This document shows positions 1-9,683 of a stretch of DNA of 64,000 nt, piece by piece (position 1 is the first letter of the stretch; each line of letters begins with the position of its first letter). Below the pieces are notes generated by a model. The model saw only the letters and a program-made list of their open reading frames with translations, ran no database searches and was not told where the DNA came from. This DNA is from Candidatus Poseidonia sp. (GTDB taxonomy: Archaea; Thermoplasmatota; Poseidoniia; Poseidoniales; Poseidoniaceae). The stretch lies in the NCBI GenBank assembly GCA_030829545.1, contig JAURAI010000008.1, positions 1 to 64,000 of the forward strand, in the 5' to 3' direction. Made by a program: the position numbers and the translations under genes.

Positions 1-84
1 CAAGTTTCTCCATTTGTAAGTGAAGAATCCGTGTGGAATGAATAAGCATGCATATGCAAAACTGAATTGATTATGAATTGTCTT

Positions 85-147
85 CATGGGTTTAGGTTGA
101 AACCCATGGAAACACCTCTCTCGTATTCATGGGCTTTGCTTGAGCCC
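85..147. other. Two consecutive inverted repeats/hairpins in the leader upstream of the first gene
   Basis: catgggttt(85-93)-aggttg-aaacccatg(100-108) is a perfect 9-bp stem; gggct(131-135)-ttgcttg-agccc(143-147) is a second, shorter stem. Confidence 0.5.
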
Positions 148-308
148 TATACAACGGTACCGTGTATATCGTCCGTGATACAGAGGGGTACCCTCTCATA
201 CGTTGGGATTGGCGGGTTAACTATGATAAGACACCCTACTCACGGCAGAATATGGGGGGCAGAACGAAACGGATTTGGCAAACCGAAGTCCCAGAAAGAG
301 CGCCCCTG

Positions 309-1184
309 ATGGCTTGGTTCATTTCATGTGCCATCCTTACAGTTTGGAATCTCAGTCGTGGGCTGAATCTCTGGGCTGGATATAATTTTGGAGGAGCGAT
401 GATGGCTCTTTTGGCACTTATGATTTTGTGGAAGGGGCGTGCGCACATCCCAGCCCTCCCGTTGTGGATCGGATATTCAGCAACAATGCTCCATTTCATT
501 GGAGGTTCATTGGGTGCCACAGACGGCGGCCCTGGACCCTTCTGTTTTGATGGAATGCAACGCGGTGAATGGTTGTGTGCAGATGGTGTAAACGGGATGT
601 ACCACGTCCATCCTTGGTGGGATAAGTTGGTCCACAGCATGAACAGCACAGCCATTGCTATTGCATGGTCGCTTGGTTGGAGAAGAATGTCGGAGCACAA
701 CGGCTGGCAACTCTCATCTCGAGTTGTAGCGTTCACCGCCTTTTCTCTTAGCGTAGCCATCGGCGTGGCGTATGAAGTGTACGAGTTCTTTGGTAAGACC
801 TTTTTCCAAACCATCGACCAAGGCGGATACGTCAACACGGCCTCCGACTTGGTAAGCGACATGCTGGGTGCAGGATTGGGTGTGTTGTTCACACACTTCT
901 ACGACCCAATGAACAAAACTTCAGACAGAAGCGGCCAATTAGCGCTTCCAACTCAAGTGACGCTCACGAACAATGGTTCAATTCCTCTTATGGCGATAGG
1001 TGCAATTCTTTCATTGGACTTCCTTTTGCTCAGCGGGGGCCTTGTCAACGCTGATTACGATCTCATTGGACAGTTGATGCTCGGTTCCATCTTTGTTTCG
1101 GGGTTCATGGTTGCCCGTTGCCTCTTCCAACATTCCAAGGCCAAGAAAACCGAGCCTTCAGAACAATTGGGAATGTCTTCCTAG
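309..1184 (+). CDS. Multi-pass membrane protein, YjdF/DUF2238-like
   Basis: ORF 162..1184; probable start at MAWFISC (309) or an upstream Met; several hydrophobic segments and a conserved-looking HPWWDKLVHS...YEVYEFFG core. Confidence 0.6.
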   Translation: MAWFISCAILTVWNLSRGLNLWAGYNFGGAMMALLALMILWKGRAHIPALPLWIGYSATMLHFIGGSLGATDGGPGPFCFDGMQRGEWLCADGVNGMYHVHPWWDKLVHSMNSTAIAIAWSLGWRRMSEHNGWQLSSRVVAFTAFSLSVAIGVAYEVYEFFGKTFFQTIDQGGYVNTASDLVSDMLGAGLGVLFTHFYDPMNKTSDRSGQLALPTQVTLTNNGSIPLMAIGAILSLDFLLLSGGLVNADYDLIGQLMLGSIFVSGFMVARCLFQHSKAKKTEPSEQLGMSS

Positions 1185-1419
1185 GTCCAAACCCTTGATT
1201 TGAGATAGCATCCAAGCAGACGCTACAGTTTGTAAATTCACAATGGCTTTCCAAGGAGAAGGCCTTTTCCAAGAAGAATGCAGTTAATGTTCTTGGCTTT
1301 GCACGACGTGGGTAAAGGAACAGACAAAGCACTGTTTGGCTTTGTCCCTGAACCCGATGCGAAGAAGCAGGGGTCCCGTTGGCAGAGCACCCGATGGACG
1401 GGTGGCTATTGAGGGCGTT

Positions 1420-1611
1420 TCACTCGGTTTTACGAACGCCGACGGCATTGGGTCCTTTTGGACCTTCACCGACTTCGAACTCAACCGTGTCACCTTCGGT
1501 GATTTCACCGGTGACTTCTGACTTGTGAACGAAGAGGTCTTTTCCATCTTCTTGTTCGATAAAGCCGAAGCCCTTGATGCGGTTGAACCATTTTACTGTA
1601 CCTGTTGGCAT
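1420..1611 (-). CDS. Cold-shock domain protein (CspA family)
   Basis: [33 protein letters not shown] carries the RNP1/RNP2 CSD signature; start chosen at the MPTGTVKWF Met inside ORF 1420..1671. Confidence 0.93.
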   Translation of the reverse strand: MPTGTVKWFNRIKGFGFIEQEDGKDLFVHKSEVTGEITEGDTVEFEVGEGPKGPNAVGVRKTE

Positions 1612-1709
1612 GGGTTGCGGGTCAAGAACTATCCTACTTGAAGTAACCCTATGATTTACCCACAATGTCACCGTTCAAAGACAAAACATAACGCACCAAG
1701 GGCCACTTT

Positions 1710-2315
1710 CTAAGCTGTTGGAAAAAGGGTCACGTCGTCGCCCAACGTCCACTGCTTGTGTTTCTTCATACATCGCTTGAACGCTTCACTGTCCAAATTC
1801 TCTGCCAACCACTCACGTACATTGGCCCATGGCTGAACATCAAACCACTCACGGTCATGATTGGCAAATTGTCGGACAAAAGGGAAGAGGGCATCACTCA
1901 GGGGTTGACTGATTGATGGCTTGTGTGACAATCGCTGGTCTAAGTCCATCAAATAGGCTGAGGCGAGAGTTCGCTGTTCAACTTCATCGACCTGCTCGTA
2001 CCGGTTTGGATACTTGTAGCGGTCGAGGTGGAGTTTGAATTCATCATCGTTGCGTGAAATCCAATGCTGTTCTTCTTTGGTCAGCGTCCAATTCAGGACA
2101 TGCTGCATAATTTCGAGGCTTTCCTCGATGACGGTCCCGTCGTCCAAGAGCAACACCGGAACGGTGCCCTTGGGTGAAATTTCCATCATGTGGTCAGGAC
2201 GGTCCCTCAAAACGACTTCTCGTAATTCAACCTCAAATTGAGTTCGAACGATGGGCATGCGAGCTCGCATGGCGTAGGGGCATCGGCGAAAGGAGTAGAG
2301 AATGGGGCGTGCCAT
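1710..2315 (-). CDS. Glutathione S-transferase-like protein (thioredoxin-fold N-terminal domain)
   Basis: MARPILYSFRRCPYAMRARMP...KGTVPVLLLDDGTVIEESLEIMQHVL is typical of a GST N-domain. Confidence 0.85.
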   Translation of the reverse strand: MARPILYSFRRCPYAMRARMPIVRTQFEVELREVVLRDRPDHMMEISPKGTVPVLLLDDGTVIEESLEIMQHVLNWTLTKEEQHWISRNDDEFKLHLDRYKYPNRYEQVDEVEQRTLASAYLMDLDQRLSHKPSISQPLSDALFPFVRQFANHDREWFDVQPWANVREWLAENLDSEAFKRCMKKHKQWTLGDDVTLFPTA

Positions 2316-2331
2316 CGCGTGGCCTCCATCA

Positions 2332-3396
2332 TCACTCTGGCGGAATGGGTGGAGCGTAGCCACCGTCAACGGCTTCTTGTACGGTTGACATGTCTGAGTC
2401 TACCATCATCTGAACAAGTTCCTCAAACGACGTACCAGGGACCCAACCGAGTTCCTTCTCTGCAAGTGCTGGGTCGCCGATCAGCAAGTCAACTTCTGCT
2501 GGGCGGAAGAATTTGGGATTGGTACGCACACGGACGTTGCCGTCTTGGTCGGTGGCGATGGTGTCAACGCCTTCCCCGGACCATGTTAGGTTCATGCCAA
2601 CATGGCTGAATGCAAGGGTGATCATGTCTCGAACGCTGTGTGTACGTCCAGTGGCGACCACGAAATCTCCGGGCGTATCCTGCTGCAACATGCGCCATTG
2701 CATCTCAACATAGTCTCCTGCAAATCCCCAGTCGCGCTTCGCATCGACGTTGCCAATCCAAAGACATTCATCGAAGCCGTGAGCGATTCGTGCAGCCGTC
2801 ATGGTTACCTTTCGAGTCACAAACTCAAGACCCCGTCGTGGACTCTCGTGATTGAAGAGAATACCAGTGCAGGCATACATGTCGTAGGATTCACGGTAAT
2901 TACGAGTGATTTCGAAAGCAAAGACCTTGGCGCATCCATACGGCGAGCGAGGATGGAAGGGTGTGGCTTCTGTCTGTGGAACATCTCGCACCTTGCCGTA
3001 TTGTTCCGAAGAACCTGCCTGGTAGAAGCGGCACATTGGAGCATGCTTGCGAATGGCTTCTAGGCAGCGAAGTGCCCCAAGGCCGGTGATGTCGGCGGTC
3101 ATCATTGGAGAACGCCATGATTCTGGGACAAAGGACATAGCCCCCAAATTGTAGAATTCATCCGGTTGTGTTTGTGCAACCGCATTGTCAATGGAGTTTT
3201 GATCGGCGAGGTCACCGTTAAGCAAGTGAAAGTTCTCGTTGGTCATCAAGTGGTTGATGAGGCTGCGACCTGATGTTGGTTGGGATACACGGCGAACCAA
3301 ACCGTAAACGGTGTAACCTTTCTCAAGGAGCAATTCAGCAAGATACGAACCATCTTGACCAGTTACGCCAGTAATCATAGCCGTCTTGCCGCTCAT
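2332..3396 (-). CDS. gmd: GDP-mannose 4,6-dehydratase
   Basis: MSGKTAMITGVTGQDGSYLAELLLEKGYTVYGLVRR N-terminus, YGKVRDVPQTEATPFHPRSPYGCAK and NHESPRRGLEFVTRKVT motifs. Confidence 0.93.
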   Translation of the reverse strand: MSGKTAMITGVTGQDGSYLAELLLEKGYTVYGLVRRVSQPTSGRSLINHLMTNENFHLLNGDLADQNSIDNAVAQTQPDEFYNLGAMSFVPESWRSPMMTADITGLGALRCLEAIRKHAPMCRFYQAGSSEQYGKVRDVPQTEATPFHPRSPYGCAKVFAFEITRNYRESYDMYACTGILFNHESPRRGLEFVTRKVTMTAARIAHGFDECLWIGNVDAKRDWGFAGDYVEMQWRMLQQDTPGDFVVATGRTHSVRDMITLAFSHVGMNLTWSGEGVDTIATDQDGNVRVRTNPKFFRPAEVDLLIGDPALAEKELGWVPGTSFEELVQMMVDSDMSTVQEAVDGGYAPPIPPE

Positions 3397-3511
3397 GTAA
3401 CCCTGTAAACGCCTCCCTTTTTCAATCGTCCCGTAGCGAAGGACAAGGAAAAGAGTGAACCATCTTTGATACAGAGGTATATTTGAAAGGGTGTGGAGCA
3501 TACAGAAAGGC

Positions 3512-4801
3512 ATGGCAACGTCGGGGGTTGAGGTTTCAACACCCATCCGACTGCTGATGGTGCGAGCATCGTTTTCCACGTTGGGTGGCGCTGCACGTGA
3601 CCTGCTTCAAGTGATGCGTGGTGCCGCCAATCGATGGTCGCTCGGCTTGGCAACATTGGAGCTCACCGCTGATGCTGAATCGTTGCTTGAAGGAGTTCCA
3701 GTCCAAATTTATCAGCCTTCAAGCCCACATAAATGGTCATCTGGAGTCCTCGCTGAACTTTCTGACCGAACGAGTCGAGAAGCGGAAAAAGCGTGGGGGA
3801 AACTCGACATTCCATGGTCGGAATACGATGCAGTGCATCTTACTGCCTGCAAAGGGACGCTCGAAATCTTGCCCCACATACCCGCACACATTTCGGTTCA
3901 TTACCACTGCCTTGAACCGCCTCGCTGGTTGTACGAAGACATCCTTCATCGACGCCCAAACGGAAAACTCAAGCGTCCATTATGGCTTACAAATCTAATT
4001 TTCACCCGTCAGAGAAGAAGGGACAAATCCTTCGTTCGCAGACTGATCAACCGGCCGAACGCATCGATTTCTGGAAATTCTTTGTGGATTCAAAGAAGAA
4101 TACACGAAGTCTACGGGTTGGCAATGAATGTGAACAAAGCCAACGGAGAACCGCCAAAGAGGGACGCTGCAGGGCGGCCGTTAGAAGCGACGCATGTTCA
4201 CCCCGTCGTTGATTTCAAACATTGGCCAGCGTCGCCCGATTCGAATGAAAAGAAAGAACTGGCGGCAGTCGAAAACCTTCCAGAGCATTACATCGTCACC
4301 GTTGGGTACATCTCACATGGCAAAGGCACATGGGATACACTTCATTCCCTCATTGGAACAGACTTGACCATGGTGCAAATCGGTGGCGGTGACGTGCAGG
4401 ACCGCGCTGAGTTGTTGCAAGAAGGCGAGAGAATCGGCGTTCCTGTCCTTTGCATGCCTCGCCTTTCTCAACCTGCCATGTGCGGTGTGATTCGAGGGGC
4501 TCGGGCCATGGTGAGCCACGCCCGCTACGAGCCGTTTGGCCTCACACCAATCGAAGCAATGGCAATTGGAACGCCAGCGCTGATGGTGAACGAGGGTGGC
4601 TTTGTCAATACCTTGTCCAAAGTTGAATCGGGCCGATTGATTGCCCGTGACGACCTTGCAGCATGGAAAGCCGCCTACAACGAAGCGAACGACCCTGAAG
4701 TGCGGAAGGCATGGGCACAAGCAGGCAGAACCTATGTTGAGGCTTACTTTGATGTCTCTGTTCAAATCGAAGCCCTTGAACAACTTTTGATTGTCAATTG
4801 A
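3512..4801 (+). CDS. Glycosyltransferase, GT4-like
   Basis: GT-B C-terminal signature YEPFGLTPIEAMAIGTPALMVNEGGFVNTL. Confidence 0.85.
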   Translation: MATSGVEVSTPIRLLMVRASFSTLGGAARDLLQVMRGAANRWSLGLATLELTADAESLLEGVPVQIYQPSSPHKWSSGVLAELSDRTSREAEKAWGKLDIPWSEYDAVHLTACKGTLEILPHIPAHISVHYHCLEPPRWLYEDILHRRPNGKLKRPLWLTNLIFTRQRRRDKSFVRRLINRPNASISGNSLWIQRRIHEVYGLAMNVNKANGEPPKRDAAGRPLEATHVHPVVDFKHWPASPDSNEKKELAAVENLPEHYIVTVGYISHGKGTWDTLHSLIGTDLTMVQIGGGDVQDRAELLQEGERIGVPVLCMPRLSQPAMCGVIRGARAMVSHARYEPFGLTPIEAMAIGTPALMVNEGGFVNTLSKVESGRLIARDDLAAWKAAYNEANDPEVRKAWAQAGRTYVEAYFDVSVQIEALEQLLIVN

Positions 4802-4834
4802 ATTCTTTAAGTCACCTTGCAAGATAAGGCTTTC

Positions 4835-5470
4835 ATGACTTTGGATGGACCCAGCAAAAAATTGCTTCTCGTCGGTGCCGGTGGCATCGGTACGAACCTC
4901 GTTGAACTTCTCGTGCCTGCACTCCGTAGGGTGAACCTCAGCGGAAGCATTGCGCTCATGGATGCAGATACTGTTGAAGCCGGAAATCTTGGACATCAAC
5001 GCTACACTCAAGAAGACATAGGACAGGCCAAAGTTACATGCTTAGTAAAGCGACTGGATGATGAAAACAGCTCGCTACGCGTTTATGGTGAGGCTGTAAA
5101 CATGCGCACCGCTGAGCAACTCCAAGGCTACGACATGGTCGTTGTTTGCGTTGACCGTCCTGAACCACGCAGGTTGGTTCACGCACTCGACCAGCCATGG
5201 CTTGATTTGAGGTGCAGTGGCGACGGCTGGGTGGTTCTTTCTTCTCATTCGTCTTCAGAACTCCTTGAACGCATGACCCCCGACCATGAGCCGAAAAGTT
5301 GCCAGGTCGACGGAGCTCTTGATTCAGGGAACCTGGAATTCGGGTTTGCTGTCGCAGCAGCTTACGGAGCGCAGTGGGTACTTCAACAGTGGAGGGGCCA
5401 TACCGCGCCAACTCAGTCCATGGGCAGTTTGACCTATGGTGCACTTCGTTTCCCGGAGGTGAATGCATGA
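4835..5470 (+). CDS. ThiF/MoeB/E1-like adenylyltransferase
   Basis: KKLLLVGAGGIGTNLVELL (GxGGxG) and MDADTVEAGNLGHQRYTQEDIGQAKV, the E1/ThiF Rossmann signature. Confidence 0.88.
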   Translation: MTLDGPSKKLLLVGAGGIGTNLVELLVPALRRVNLSGSIALMDADTVEAGNLGHQRYTQEDIGQAKVTCLVKRLDDENSSLRVYGEAVNMRTAEQLQGYDMVVVCVDRPEPRRLVHALDQPWLDLRCSGDGWVVLSSHSSSELLERMTPDHEPKSCQVDGALDSGNLEFGFAVAAAYGAQWVLQQWRGHTAPTQSMGSLTYGALRFPEVNA

Positions 5471-6015
5471 TTGGACTTCCCGACGCATCAAACCTCAACG
5501 TCACCGATGAAGAATGGGAGGTGGCATGCAGCGCTGCAACCGAACGCGTGGTTGATGACCCCGTTCTGCTCGATGTTCAACGGAAACTTTCGCAGGCAGA
5601 CCGATGGGACGGCGTTTACGTGCTGTCGGTCATGGCTGGTTTGGAAACTTCTGTTCTGATCGACGCTGATGACCGAGTGTACCTCGATTGGGGCACGGCT
5701 GGGCAAGTTCAACTCCAACCCCCCGTTGGCGCTCGTATCCCTTTCAAACTCTGGGTTCACACGCACCCACGCTTTGACGCCTACTGGAGTGGAACCGATA
5801 CGGGTAGCTTGTCCCTTGGTGCAGCCATCTTGGAGAAAGCCATGGTCCTGGGCCAGCCGGGTCCAAAGCACAGTGCTAACCAATCCCTCGTGGACATTCA
5901 GCAAGCTGAATATCTGGCCGATGAAGGCCCACTTTCACAGTGGACCGATGAAGCACCCGTTCCATGGAGTCAATGGTATGTTGACAACAACATCACACTG
6001 GAGGGGGAAGCATGA
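5467..6015 (+). CDS. JAB/MPN+ (JAMM) family metalloprotease-like protein
   Basis: HTHPRFDAYWSGTD matches JAMM H-x-H-x7-S-x2-D exactly; ATGA overlap (5467-5470) with the ThiF gene. Confidence 0.82.
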   Translation: MIGLPDASNLNVTDEEWEVACSAATERVVDDPVLLDVQRKLSQADRWDGVYVLSVMAGLETSVLIDADDRVYLDWGTAGQVQLQPPVGARIPFKLWVHTHPRFDAYWSGTDTGSLSLGAAILEKAMVLGQPGPKHSANQSLVDIQQAEYLADEGPLSQWTDEAPVPWSQWYVDNNITLEGEA

Positions 6016-6248
6016 CCGTTCGACAACCTGCTGATGATGATGAATTTCAAAAGGCGATGATCGCCATCGTAACCGGCCTTGGCAAATCCATTGGTGAAGT
6101 GATTGAACAGATTACTGGAGAAGCCCCCACTGATGAGCAAGTGGAAGCGGTGCGCAACCGACTTCACATGGCCAAAGAAGACGGTGTTCAGTTGGACATT
6201 GCTGAAATCATGGCGTCCCTTAACACCATGGCTGATGAGTGGGCCTGA
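6012..6248 (+). CDS. Small (78 aa) predicted helical protein of unknown function
   Basis: Start overlaps the JAMM gene stop (ATGA at 6012); no recognisable domain and no C-terminal GG. Confidence 0.75.
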   Translation: MTVRQPADDDEFQKAMIAIVTGLGKSIGEVIEQITGEAPTDEQVEAVRNRLHMAKEDGVQLDIAEIMASLNTMADEWA

Positions 6249-8321
6249 TCACTCGTTGGTGTAGGTTGGACGACGGTTTTCTATCAAAGCAGAGAGCCCT
6301 TCAAGCGCGTCTTTGGTTGAGAAAATCGCATTCAAGCCGTCCAGTTCCAATTGCAGACCAACCGAGAGTGATGTGGATGCAGTTGCGTCAATGAGGTCAC
6401 TGGCCATCTTCAGTCCAATCGGGGCAGTGAACGAGAGGCTCTTGATTTGGCGAGCGACCATTTTCTCTTCGACGTCAAAGCCTTCTGGACAATTGCCTTG
6501 CATCAGCGAGACCATGTTGGCGTCGCTGAAAAAGGAGGTTGCGAATTTGGCAACGGATGATTCCGAGTTCGCCGGATGGCCCGGATATTTGTTTGCGGGT
6601 TTGCCCTGATGAGCCAATTCTTGGATACAAGTTCCAACACCTGCAACATCGACGAGGTGGGTGATAAAACCAAGGTCATGAGCAGTTGATGCGTTCATAA
6701 AATTCCCTGCGAGTACCGCCCATCGTGCTGCTGGAATACCGCAGATGCGAGCAGGTCGCTGGGAGCCACCCAATCCAGGATAGATGCCGATGGATGTTTC
6801 TGGGAAGCGGAATTGGGTCCTGCGCGTACCGATTCGATAATCACATGAAAGGGCCAATTCAAGTCCGCCACCGAGAGCGAGGCCGGTCGTCAGAGCAACG
6901 GTCGTTTTTGATGAGGTTTCCAACATGTTGAGCAACTCGTGGCCCTCAGCTGTAAAGTCGTAGATATCTGGGATTGCATCGGCTCGGATTTTATCGACAA
7001 AGAACTTCACGTCTGCCCCGGCCACAAATGCCTTGCCTGCACCGTCGAGGACAATCGTATGGACGTCGGGGTTTGCATTGGCTGCTGCGACTGCCTTTGT
7101 GAGTTGTTGAACCACCGTGACATTGAGCGCATTCATGGCCTCTGGTCGGTTGATCGTAAGGGTTGCAACGCCCTTTGAAACATCGCTGTCTACGTAGGAG
7201 AAGTCCCATGGTTGATCACCTTGGGCAGTGAAGAGCGTTGGAACTACCCAACCCTCCCCTGCTGTTTCGCTGTAGGCTTGAGCCATGGCGCATGAACGTG
7301 CAACGCCCATCCGATTCATCAACTCAAACGGACCACGAGCCCAACGCAAACCAACCTTAGCGCCTCGGTCAACATCTTCCATGCTGCAAATGCCTTCGTC
7401 AACAATTTGAGCAGCGACGCCAAAGACAACACCCAGCAAGCGTTCACTGACCGTTGCGTATTGCTCTTCGGTGTATTCCGATTCATCTTCAATGACCCAT
7501 TGCTCGTTCGCCGCAACCATCTCGCGCAAATTTTGTGCGCCAACATAGCGTGGTGTCTTCAATTGTTCAGCGAGGTAATCCGTCGAATGCAAGGCAATAG
7601 GAGGTCCTGTGAGATTCATCAAACCGAAGGGGCCCAAACCAATTCGGAAGGCTTTGCAGGCAATCGCGTCAATCTGTGCGGCGTTGGCAACACCTTCTTC
7701 GAGTAGGAGGCAGGCTTCATTCAACCACGGAACGAAAAAGCGGTTCACGACAAAGCCAGGTCGGTCAGCACAAACGATGACCACTTTTCCAAGCATTTTG
7801 CAGTATTGTACGACTTTGTCAACGGTTTCTTGACTCGATGAAACGGCAGGTATCACTTCGACAAGGCGGTTCTTGGCTGGGTGGTAAAAGAAATGCAAAC
7901 CGACAAAGCGGTCCGGACGGCCAGTTGCTTCAGCGAGTGCGTTAACCGAAAGCGAGGAGGTATTGGATGCGAGAATCGTATCCGGCCCACATACGTCGTC
8001 GAGGGTCGTAAAGACGGCCGTTTTGACATCGAAGTCTTCGAACACCGCTTCGATCACCAAGTCCGTATCAACTGCCGTGGATTCAACACCAACAACGCCC
8101 TTGATTCGCCCTTGAATATCATCGACTTGCGCAGGAGAAAAGATGCGACGCTCGACTGCCTCTTTCAAGAAATTGGAAATGATGGATTGGCCACGTTCAA
8201 CCCATTGCGATTCACGGTCGACCATTTGGACATCGAATTCTTCTTGCGCACTTTTCTGAGCTATTCCTGAACCCATGTTCCCCGCACCGACGACGGCTAC
8301 GCGCTGAATTGGTTGTGACAT
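6249..8321 (-). CDS. Fused 3-hydroxyacyl-CoA dehydrogenase / enoyl-CoA hydratase
   Basis: N-terminal VAVVGAGNMGSGIAQ and FFYHPAKNRLVEVIP HADH motifs; C-terminal crotonase motifs (NALNVTVVQQL, GAGKAFVAGADVKFF, LALGGGLELALSCDYRI). Confidence 0.95.
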   Translation of the reverse strand: MSQPIQRVAVVGAGNMGSGIAQKSAQEEFDVQMVDRESQWVERGQSIISNFLKEAVERRIFSPAQVDDIQGRIKGVVGVESTAVDTDLVIEAVFEDFDVKTAVFTTLDDVCGPDTILASNTSSLSVNALAEATGRPDRFVGLHFFYHPAKNRLVEVIPAVSSSQETVDKVVQYCKMLGKVVIVCADRPGFVVNRFFVPWLNEACLLLEEGVANAAQIDAIACKAFRIGLGPFGLMNLTGPPIALHSTDYLAEQLKTPRYVGAQNLREMVAANEQWVIEDESEYTEEQYATVSERLLGVVFGVAAQIVDEGICSMEDVDRGAKVGLRWARGPFELMNRMGVARSCAMAQAYSETAGEGWVVPTLFTAQGDQPWDFSYVDSDVSKGVATLTINRPEAMNALNVTVVQQLTKAVAAANANPDVHTIVLDGAGKAFVAGADVKFFVDKIRADAIPDIYDFTAEGHELLNMLETSSKTTVALTTGLALGGGLELALSCDYRIGTRRTQFRFPETSIGIYPGLGGSQRPARICGIPAARWAVLAGNFMNASTAHDLGFITHLVDVAGVGTCIQELAHQGKPANKYPGHPANSESSVAKFATSFFSDANMVSLMQGNCPEGFDVEEKMVARQIKSLSFTAPIGLKMASDLIDATASTSLSVGLQLELDGLNAIFSTKDALEGLSALIENRRPTYTNE

Positions 8322-8363
8322 GAACCGTGCGAGATAAAACACGCTCATGAAGCATACGGATGG

Positions 8364-9548
8364 TCAGGATGAGCAAAACGTGGTCCACGCTTCATCCATA
8401 TCTTTGTGAAAACGAGCAGGTGATAGGAATTCTACATGAGCCATCAACGCTGGGTCTGCGCTACGAGGACTGCGTTGACGTTGCGTCCATGTGGTATGCA
8501 CTGCTTCAATCGCCGCCATCCAAGCCTGTTCGTCTTCCGCAGGCAAGCCTTGGCCTTCGATGAGCAACTCTTCGTGAGCGGGTCGTAATGATGCCAGCAC
8601 AGGCTGACCTGCCGCCATTGATTCTACGGGAGGGTATCCAAAACCTTCCGCTGCAGAAGGGAACAGCAATGCTTCGGTGTGCCACCGATAGAGATTGAGG
8701 GTCTGGTCATCGATTCCACTGCCAACATGGGTCCACTGGACATTGTTCTGCTCGGCGTAGGCAGCGGCTGACTGACCCGAATACGGGCATGTGTCTCCAC
8801 CAATGTGGTGGATGTGAACGGAGGATTTGAGGGCGTCGTCAAGGCGTGATAGAACATCGATGAGGTAGGCCAAACGCTTGCGAGGGTCGTGGCTGCCTAC
8901 CACCAGAAAGTGGCACTGTTCGGTTGTGAGAGCTGCGGGTTTTGCAGGGAGCTTCTCGGGAGGAGTGTACTTGCTTGCATCCAAGCCGTAGGGAATGCGG
9001 AACAATGGTTTTGAGGGAAAATGCTCACGGCAAAGCGCTTCGGTTGCCTTGGTATTGCAAATGATTCCATCAGCTCGGTGCAATCCTTTCATGAGGCGCT
9101 TCAAATCACTCTTTCTGATAGGCGATGGTCGCTGCTCTCCGACTTCAATCGTCTGACCGGAGAGTTCGAGTTGTTGCGGAAGGAGATGGAAAAAATCGTG
9201 CACGTATATCACGACAGGTACTGGACACCGGCGAGGTATCAGATGAGCCTGTTCTTGGTCGCTGACTTGGACGAGATGAAGCCGCCCCTCAGCATGGAGG
9301 GATTTGATCCGTTGCTTGACGGTTCGGGGATGAATGAACCAGCGTTTCAACAACCGTTTGAAAGCAGATGGCTTCGTTCCTAAATCGTATTCTGCTACCT
9401 CAGCGAGCGACCATGACGGCATGGAGCCCGATTCAAGAGAAGTCCGGAGGTCGTGAAAGGCTCCTCCCAAACCCGAATAAGGTGAGAGCACGCCGCCCCG
9501 TACCAGCAACAATTGCTGTCGCTTTGTTGCAGGCTCATCCCGACCCAT
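8364..9548 (-). CDS. Glycosyltransferase, GT4-like
   Basis: LVVGSHDPRKRLAYLIDVL and LLFPSAAEGFGYPPVESMAAGQPVLAS. Confidence 0.85.
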   Translation of the reverse strand: MGRDEPATKRQQLLLVRGGVLSPYSGLGGAFHDLRTSLESGSMPSWSLAEVAEYDLGTKPSAFKRLLKRWFIHPRTVKQRIKSLHAEGRLHLVQVSDQEQAHLIPRRCPVPVVIYVHDFFHLLPQQLELSGQTIEVGEQRPSPIRKSDLKRLMKGLHRADGIICNTKATEALCREHFPSKPLFRIPYGLDASKYTPPEKLPAKPAALTTEQCHFLVVGSHDPRKRLAYLIDVLSRLDDALKSSVHIHHIGGDTCPYSGQSAAAYAEQNNVQWTHVGSGIDDQTLNLYRWHTEALLFPSAAEGFGYPPVESMAAGQPVLASLRPAHEELLIEGQGLPAEDEQAWMAAIEAVHTTWTQRQRSPRSADPALMAHVEFLSPARFHKDMDEAWTTFCSS

Positions 9549-9683
9549 GGTGAATGGAGAGGGCTCGCCCTCTTGAATCATCCAGTCATTTGAATGAATC
9601 ATCAAGCATTGACAGGACAGGAATGCTTGGAGGTGTAGAAAAGAAATCAAGTAGGGTGGCCATCACCCACCCTTTGAGCGTCC

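Noticed and set aside
236-892. 218-aa minus ORF antisense to the first membrane protein
   Set aside because: No domain; the + strand frame has coherent TM structure.
4835-6248. Complete CBASS type II or Bil operon
   Set aside because: No E2-like protein, cyclic-nucleotide synthase, effector or ubiquitin-like gene next to the E1/JAMM pair.
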